This document shows, one piece after another, positions 59,256 to 64,000 of a stretch of DNA of 64,000 nucleotides. The stretch is from NCBI GenBank assembly GCA_965216155.1, contig CBDCFD010000007.1, positions 124,001-188,000 on the forward strand, written 5' to 3'. This DNA is from CATOSP01 sp965216155. GTDB lineage: Bacteria; Chloroflexota; Dehalococcoidia; Lucifugimonadales; UBA3495. The notes under the pieces were generated by a model that did no database searches, had not been told where the DNA came from, and saw only the letters and a list, made by a program, of their open reading frames with translations. Positions within the stretch are counted from its first letter, which is position 1; each line of letters begins with the position of its first letter. The translations under genes and the position numbers were made by a program.

Positions 59256-60040
59256 ATGAGCACGCAGTTGACACGAACAGCCAGGAGCCCGAATCTGAAG
59301 CGAGACCTAAGCCGGGACGCTATCGCACTGGCCTTGAAAGGAGAGTGGGAAGAGGCGGCCGGGGTTAATCGGGCGATACTGGAAACGTTCGAACGAGACG
59401 TAGAAGCGATGAACCGTCTGGGCAAGGCGTTGATGGAGCTAGGCCGCTATCCCGAGGCCAGGGAAGTATTCGACAAGGTTACGCAGATCGCTCCCTACAA
59501 CACCATTGCCAAGAAGAACCTGGCCAGATTGGGGCAGCTTGAGAGTGGCCCCGCCCCCAACAAATCGCTGCGTAAAGCGGCGGGAGCCCCACAGCGGTTC
59601 ATTGAGGAGAGTGGCAAGTCCGGCAAGACCGTGCTGCAGAAGCCTGCCGCCCAGGTGGCGCGCGCGTCACATCCAGCGACCCGGTGAACCTCGTGGTGGA
59701 AAAAGACGTGATTAAGGCTTACACCAAGGAGGACGAATACCTGGGCCAGCTCGAACCGAAGTTGGGCCGGCGGCTCATCCGGTTGATGCAGGGCGGCAAC
59801 AGTTATGACTGCGCTGTTGTCGGGGTCCGCGGCCAAGCGGTCTCCATCATCATCTGGGAGACTTTCCGGCACAGAAGCCTGCAAAACGTCTGCTCCTTCC
59901 CGTCCAAGACCAAGGAAGAGCATCGAGTGTATCTGAACGAAAGCCTGGCCCGGTTCACACGCGACGAAGACCTGGATGACGACGAAGAGGGCGTCATCGA
60001 AGAAGACGAAATTGAGGTAGACTGGGACGAGAACGAGTAG
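59256..60040 (+). pseudogene. TPR protein split by a CG-repeat frameshift
   Basis: Frame 1 (59256-59687) encodes a helical TPR region (RDAIALALKGEWEEAAGVNRAILETFERDVEAMNRLGKALMELGRYPEAREVF, IAPYNTIAKKNLARL) and stops. Frame 2 (GTG 59684-60040) encodes VNLVVEKDVIKAYTKEDEYLGQLEPKLGRRLIRLMQGGNSYDCAVVGV, NVCSFPSKTKEEHRVYLNESLARF and an acidic tail. Deleting one CG from the CGCGCGCG run at 59659-59666 joins them as QVARVTSSDPVNLVVEKD. I recall this architecture as a single protein in related lineages. Sequencing error, a recent mutation or an alternating repeat are all possible; a coupled pair (GTGA overlap) is less likely. Confidence 0.68.
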
Positions 60041-60134
60041 GACAGCAAAAAGAGACCGGTAGCGCCCTCGGTTCCACAGACCTTCACGCGGCCAGCAGAT
60101 TGCGGAGGTCTCGTTTGAAGGGACGCCGCTTTTC

Positions 60135-60278
60135 TTATGGCCCCGTGAGCCTTATGGCCAGTGGCACTATGATGGCCGCGAGGGCGGCGATGATTCCAAG
60201 GACCAGCATATCGGCCGGTGAAACCGGCCTTTCCGACCAACCCGGCGGCCCCGTCCCGCACCTCCAAAATCCTCTCAT
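60135..60278 (-). CDS. Putative small membrane protein
   Basis: A 47-codon frame on the minus strand from ATG 60278, with AAGGGG upstream. A short Trp/Gly/Pro-rich N terminus (RGFWRCGTGPPGWSERPVSPA) is followed by one hydrophobic helix (DMLVLGIIAALAAIIVPLAI) and a tail RLTGP. This is the form of many bacterial small membrane proteins. No family recognised; it lies in an otherwise empty gap. Confidence 0.35.
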   Translation of the reverse strand: MRGFWRCGTGPPGWSERPVSPADMLVLGIIAALAAIIVPLAIRLTGP

Positions 60279-60305
60279 GGCTACCCCTTACCCAAACTCT
60301 AGGTA

Positions 60306-60333
60306 TTGAACTCCGAACCTGGTTGCATATAGA
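60306..60333 (+). promoter_or_regulatory. Possible promoter of speDE
   Basis: TTGAAC at 60306-60311 and TATAGA at 60328-60333, 16 bp apart, about 50 bp before the speD start. A GCCGC/GCGGC hairpin (60344-60357) lies between promoter and start. Confidence 0.4.
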
Positions 60334-60383
60334 ATAAGCATCTGCCGCTTTGGCGGCTAGTTTAATGTTTGGAGGGCAGGTGA

Positions 60384-60752
60384 TTGAATGGACTAGGTAC
60401 GCATCTCCTGCTGGAACTAAAGGACTGTAACCCAAAGCTTCTCAATGACCTCGATTTCATCCGCGACACGATGCTACAGGTAGCACACCAGGTCGGCGCT
60501 CACGTTGTAGGTGAGTCTTTCCACCGCTTCAGCCCCCAGGGCGTCACCGGAATCCTGGCCATAGCCGAATCTCACATCTCCATCCATACTTGGCCGGAGT
60601 ACCGGTACGCTGCTGCCGACATATTCGCCTGCGGGTCCTCGTTCGAGTCCCGAAAGGCCGCCGAGTTGTTGGTTGAGCAACTGGAGGCTAAGGACCCGGA
60701 CATCATCGAGGTGCCAAGAGGGGTTGTCCCGTTAGCTGTAGCCCCTAGATAA
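60384..60752 (+). CDS. speD: S-adenosylmethionine decarboxylase proenzyme (short form)
   Basis: 122 residues from TTG 60384 (TTTGGAGGGCAGG upstream). LGTHLLLELKDCNPKLLNDLDFIRDTMLQVAHQVGAHVVGESFHRFSPQGVTGILAIAESHISIHTWPEYRYAAADIFACG is the short prokaryotic SpeH type. Self-cleavage at ESHISIH (Ser to pyruvoyl) makes the active subunit; the Cys near the end of the motif (FACG) is the conserved proton donor. It makes decarboxylated AdoMet for spermidine synthesis and lies 18 bp before speE. Confidence 0.95.
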   Translation: MNGLGTHLLLELKDCNPKLLNDLDFIRDTMLQVAHQVGAHVVGESFHRFSPQGVTGILAIAESHISIHTWPEYRYAAADIFACGSSFESRKAAELLVEQLEAKDPDIIEVPRGVVPLAVAPR

Positions 60753-60770
60753 ACGGGGCTCGCGAGGTTT

Positions 60771-61682
60771 ATGGACATATCCGGCAAATGGTTCTTGGAG
60801 ACGGTTTTTCCGGACCTGGCGGTAATGCTCAAGGTGCGGCAGGTGCTCTACTCCGGAGACACGGGCTTCCAGAAAGTAGAAGTCTTGGACTCTGACGTAT
60901 TCGGACGAAGCCTGGTGCTCGACGGCAAGACCCAGTCTACCGAACGCGACGAGCATCTCTACCACGAGGCGCTGGTCCACCCCGCCATGCTCCTGCATCC
61001 GGGTCCGCGCCGTGTGTTCATTGGCGGCGGTGGCGAAGGCGGCACTCTGAGAGAGGTGCTTTCCCACCGGTCAGTTGAGCGCGTGGTGATGTTGGACCTG
61101 GACAAGACTGTGGTGGAGATTTGCCGGGAGTATTTACCCCGGCACCACCAGGGAAGCTTCGACGATCCACGTCTGGAATTACTCCACCAGGACGCCAGGC
61201 AATACCTCGCGGATACCTCCGAACAGTTCGACGTGATGGTCATGGACTTGGTCGATCCCATGGAAGGGGGAACGGCTTATAAGCTATACACGGAAGAGTA
61301 TTATGATCTGGTCAAGGCCAGGCTTAATCCCCATGGGATCATGGTTACCCAGTCGGGCCCCGCCGGGCTGCTCAGCTACCGCGAGTGCTTCACCACCATC
61401 AGCAACACCCTGTCCAAGGTTTTCAAGCACATCGCCCCCACCCAGGTCCACATTCCGGCCTTTCAGACGTTGTGGGGAATGGTCATCGCATCGGACTCCC
61501 CACTTGCCAGGCTCGACGAAGAGCAGGTTGACTGGCTTGTGTCGGAAAGAATCGGCAAAGAGTTGAGATTCTACGACGGCGAGACCCACCTTAACATGTT
61601 CTCCTTACCCCGGTTCCTGCGCGAAGGAATAGCGGCAGAAGAACGCATCAATCGCGACGCCAGCCCCGTCTTTATGGTCTAA
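60771..61682 (+). CDS. speE: Spermidine synthase
   Basis: 303 residues. An aminopropyltransferase with a Rossmann core: VRQVLYSGDTGFQKVEVLDSDVFGRSLVLDGKTQSTERDEHLYHEALVHPAM, VFIGGGGEGGTLREVLSHRSVERVVMLDLDK (AdoMet-type GGGEGGT), DPRLELLHQDARQYL and VMDLVDP are the binding and catalytic blocks. It transfers an aminopropyl group from decarboxylated AdoMet (SpeD product) to putrescine. The pair speD-speE is a standard operon. No frameshift or odd residue was seen. Confidence 0.95.
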   Translation: MDISGKWFLETVFPDLAVMLKVRQVLYSGDTGFQKVEVLDSDVFGRSLVLDGKTQSTERDEHLYHEALVHPAMLLHPGPRRVFIGGGGEGGTLREVLSHRSVERVVMLDLDKTVVEICREYLPRHHQGSFDDPRLELLHQDARQYLADTSEQFDVMVMDLVDPMEGGTAYKLYTEEYYDLVKARLNPHGIMVTQSGPAGLLSYRECFTTISNTLSKVFKHIAPTQVHIPAFQTLWGMVIASDSPLARLDEEQVDWLVSERIGKELRFYDGETHLNMFSLPRFLREGIAAEERINRDASPVFMV

Positions 61683-62048
61683 CCACACAGCGGCTACTCC
61701 ACCCCAGTTTCCCACCCTCAAACTCCCCAATACAGAACTCCTCTCCGGCGACCATCCCGCCATCAATTGCGCCACGAATAAGCATCCCGCCAATGACCAC
61801 CCTGTTATCGCCATGCGAATAGCAATTTCCATCTTCTTATGCGCCCGCCACCACCCCGTCTCTCCGGCGAAAGCCGCACCCAGAAACCCGCCGCACCAAG
61901 CACGATTCTTACCTGAGTCATACTTGAATCCAGGCGTTCGGCGAACCGGCGGTGGGGCGGGGTAAACCAGCGAAAAGAGGGATTGCACGCAATGCCCTCC
62001 TGAACTCCGCCGACCAAGGTTGGCCCACTTAGCGTACAATCGGTTACC
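61683..62048. other. Intergenic region before MFS transporter gene
   Basis: About 365 bp with no convincing gene on either strand. No clear promoter boxes were found. Minus-strand open frames here have no coding character. Confidence 0.45.
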
Positions 62049-63521
62049 GTGTCCGCGCCCGAAAATACGACTTCTGCCGTCCCTCTGCCGATCACCGACC
62101 GGGTGTGGGCCCGTCCCATGGTGGCCGTCGCCGCCGGGCTCGGCATGTTTCTGTCGGCGCTGGACATCTCTGTAAACGTCGCGCTTCCCTACTTGACCAG
62201 AGACCTGAACACCGACCTCCAGACGGTCCAGTGGATAATCGTGGTCTACGTAGCCTCCCGTGCCGGGCTCGTGATGAGCGCCGGGAGCTTTGCAGACCGC
62301 TTCGGACTGCGGCGCGTCTACATATTTGGCGCAATTGTCTACCTGGTGTCCATGGTCTGCATAGGCCTCTCCCCCAACCTCTGGACCGTGGTAGGGTTCC
62401 GTGGGTTGCAGGCCCTCGGGAGTGGCTGTTTGTTCGCGGTTTCACCGGCCATCGCAGCCCGGCTTTTTCCGGAGTCGCGCCGGGGGTTGGCGATGGGGTT
62501 CACCACCGGAAGCCAGGCCCTTGGCGCGGTGGCTGGGACCGTCGGAGCCGGGCTGCTGGTCAACTGGGGCGGGTGGGAGACCATCTTCCTGGGACGGGTC
62601 CCATTCATTCTGTTGGCCCTTGTGCTGGGAGTCTGGTGGATGTCCCGCGACCCAGGCTCCCGCTCCGGAGGCTCCTTTGACGTCGCCGGTGCGCTGACTC
62701 TGGGCGGCGCGCTGCTCTGCCTGGTCGTGGGCATCAGGCTGGGTCGTTCCGCCGGTTGGCTGGCCCCGGTCGTGTTGGCGTTGCTGGGCCTCGCGCCAGT
62801 CTTGCTAATTGGGTTTTGGAGGGCCGAGGCCAAAGCCCCCTGGCCGGTCCTGCCCCGAGAACTCCTGCGGGTACCCGGATTCGTAATTCCCAGCATGTCG
62901 ACCTTTACGGCCCAGCTCGGCGTGTTTGTCATCTGGTTCATATTCCCATTCTACATCGGCGACGTGATTGGACGGGACGCCGTTGCCCTGGGAACGCTCT
63001 TTGCCGTCATGGCCGGGTTCCAAATGGCGTCTGCCAGCGGGGGAGGATGGTCGTGCGACCGGGTCGGCCCCATTTGGGTCGGGATGGCCGGGATCACGGC
63101 GATAACCTTCGGAATGGTGTACCTGGGGCTGCTTGACGCCGGCTCGACTCTACCGGAGGTTGGGTTGGGGATAGCGGTAATCGGCGTTGGAACGGGAGCG
63201 TTTCAAGCGGCCGCATACACCTACATGATGAGCAGCGTACCAGAGGAGCGTCTGAGCACGGCCGCTTCCGCGCTGTCGCTGTGCCAGTCGTCCGGGACCG
63301 TTCTATCGGTGGCCGTAATGGGCGGAGTGTTCGCCCTGCTCCAGGACTACTACTCAGCCGATTTAACAGGGGCGGGATCGTCCTCCGCAGTAGAGGGACC
63401 CGAAGTCTTCATGCTGGCGTTCCGGGCTTTGTTCTGGCTGGGCGCAGCGCTAACGGCCGTAAGCGGGAGCATATTTCTGCTAGGCCGATGGGCGGGCAGG
63501 GCGCGGCCCAAGCCCGGTTGA
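62049..63521 (+). CDS. MFS transporter, DHA2/EmrB-QacA type
   Basis: 490 residues from GTG 62049. About 14 hydrophobic segments are spread along the length. VAAGLGMFLSALDISVNVALPYLTRDLNTDLQTVQWIIVVYVASRAGLVMSAGSFADRFGLRRVYIFG is the conserved DHA2 N terminus: motif D with ALDISVNVALP and the motif-A-like GSFADRFGLRRVY. FRGLQALGSGCLFAVSPAIAARLFPESRRG matches motif C. Such proteins export drugs, antiseptics or small organic molecules by proton antiport. It stands alone; no regulator gene is adjacent. Confidence 0.9.
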   Translation: MSAPENTTSAVPLPITDRVWARPMVAVAAGLGMFLSALDISVNVALPYLTRDLNTDLQTVQWIIVVYVASRAGLVMSAGSFADRFGLRRVYIFGAIVYLVSMVCIGLSPNLWTVVGFRGLQALGSGCLFAVSPAIAARLFPESRRGLAMGFTTGSQALGAVAGTVGAGLLVNWGGWETIFLGRVPFILLALVLGVWWMSRDPGSRSGGSFDVAGALTLGGALLCLVVGIRLGRSAGWLAPVVLALLGLAPVLLIGFWRAEAKAPWPVLPRELLRVPGFVIPSMSTFTAQLGVFVIWFIFPFYIGDVIGRDAVALGTLFAVMAGFQMASASGGGWSCDRVGPIWVGMAGITAITFGMVYLGLLDAGSTLPEVGLGIAVIGVGTGAFQAAAYTYMMSSVPEERLSTAASALSLCQSSGTVLSVAVMGGVFALLQDYYSADLTGAGSSSAVEGPEVFMLAFRALFWLGAALTAVSGSIFLLGRWAGRARPKPG

Positions 63522-63600
63522 CAAGCATTCCAGGCGGGCATAACGTAGGGCGGAGCGCGCATCACTTGGCGGAAAATGACCAATGCGAGACGGGAACGAC

Positions 63601-64000
63601 ATGACAACAGCGCTGCCAAACCCGGGTAAAGCAGGCGTCGAGGAGCATGTGCAAATGAGCCATTGGCTCCTGGAAAATGCCAGCATGGAGTTGGCTAGGG
63701 GCCACCGGCTCCAGGCATCGGAGAAGGTCTGGGGCGCGGTGGCCCACGCCCTCAAAGCCATAGGCGAGAAGCGGGGCTGGAACCACCAGAATCACATGAA
63801 CGTGAAGGACATCGGGTTCCATCTCGCCCATGAATTTGGCCGGGACCACTTTCACACCTATGTGCATGATGCGGAGTTGATGCACCTGAACTTTTACCGC
63901 AACGAAGAGGACATGGACAACATCCGGCAGTCCATCATCACTGCCGGGCAATTCGTCGCCGAACTGGATGAACTGCGGGAGCAACCTCCCAGGCCCTTTA
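63601..64000 (+). CDS. PaREP1/HEPN-like protein, 3' end outside window
   Basis: Starting at ATG 63601, the frame is open to the end of the window (133 codons seen). HWLLENASMELARGHRLQASEKVWGAVAHALKAIGEKRGWNHQNHMNVKDIGFHLAHEFGRDHFHTYVHDAELMHLNFYRNEEDMDNIRQSIITAGQFVAELDEL has the same helical plan as the gene at 31943 (QA/KASE..WGAVA.A.KA, then H..L, H.NFY). This is the PaREP1/HEPN-type pattern. The gene is cut at its 3' end, so length and partner are unknown. Confidence 0.65.
   Translation, partial: MTTALPNPGKAGVEEHVQMSHWLLENASMELARGHRLQASEKVWGAVAHALKAIGEKRGWNHQNHMNVKDIGFHLAHEFGRDHFHTYVHDAELMHLNFYRNEEDMDNIRQSIITAGQFVAELDELREQPPRPF

Noticed and set aside
60645..60660. TTCGAGTCCCG resembling a tRNA T-loop
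   Set aside because: It lies inside speD coding sequence and no cloverleaf can be built around it.

Overview
The window is a GC-rich bacterial chromosome segment. The gene content suggests a heterotrophic member of the Chloroflexota, probably a Dehalococcoidia/SAR202-type lineage. Pointers are a methylmalonyl-CoA mutase made of separate large and B12-binding subunits, several CaiB-type CoA transferases, a luciferase-like flavin oxidoreductase, a CO-dehydrogenase-like Fe-S/FAD/CoxG operon, lipoproteins with long Pro/Thr-rich linkers and frequent TTG starts. This assignment is inference from gene content. No rRNA, tRNA or CRISPR array was seen.

Layout. 0-4.1 kb: MoxR ATPase, DUF58 and membrane transglutaminase operon (minus strand), whose transglutaminase has Ser where the catalytic Cys is expected. 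4.3-8.1 kb: three lipoproteins with thioredoxin folds. 8.2-18.7 kb: an accessory tract of decayed genes. It holds a coiled-coil nuclease-like gene broken inside its own repeats, a DUF5615/DUF433 toxin-antitoxin locus with a frameshifted toxin, a broken IS5-type element sitting inside a membrane gene, a restriction-modification gene with three lesions, and a PIN/Phd pair with both members frameshifted. 19.0-21.3 kb: a CetZ-like tubulin-superfamily GTPase followed by a membrane-anchored unknown. 21.5-33.2 kb: metabolism (dienelactone hydrolase, ThDP decarboxylase pair, two CoA transferases, flavin reductase, methylmalonyl-CoA mutase, acyl-CoA dehydrogenase, epimerase, B12 subunit) interleaved with small HEPN-type genes. 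33.3-41.0 kb: housekeeping block yceD-rpmF-fabD-nusB-acpP, uracil-DNA glycosylase, RNase J and FtsK. 41.4-50 kb: PHP protein, peptide-type ABC ATPase, DNA polymerase III delta, flavin oxidoreductase, MmgE/PrpD and a CoxS/CoxM/CoxG-like set. 50.2-64 kb: glmS, trehalose synthase, a phosphonoacetate-hydrolase-like enzyme, thrB, lysC, glycosyltransferase, speD-speE, an MFS exporter and a truncated HEPN gene.

How the parts work together. The methylmalonyl-CoA mutase large subunit, B12 subunit and epimerase complete propionyl-CoA to succinyl-CoA conversion, with an acyl-CoA dehydrogenase between them. thrB and lysC serve the aspartate pathway; speD and speE make spermidine. The MoxR-DUF58-transglutaminase set and the thioredoxin-like lipoproteins act at the cell envelope.

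Most notable observations: (1) a tubulin/FtsZ-superfamily protein that keeps the GTP-binding loop and the catalytic Asp pair; (2) many frameshifts and nonsense codons, nearly all in accessory genes, several at homopolymers, short repeats or palindromes, including one frameshift that leaves a perfect 15-bp inverted repeat; (3) an IS insertion whose host gene can be rebuilt from both flanks; (4) a three-copy dispersed repeat of about 120-140 bp with a conserved hairpin core.
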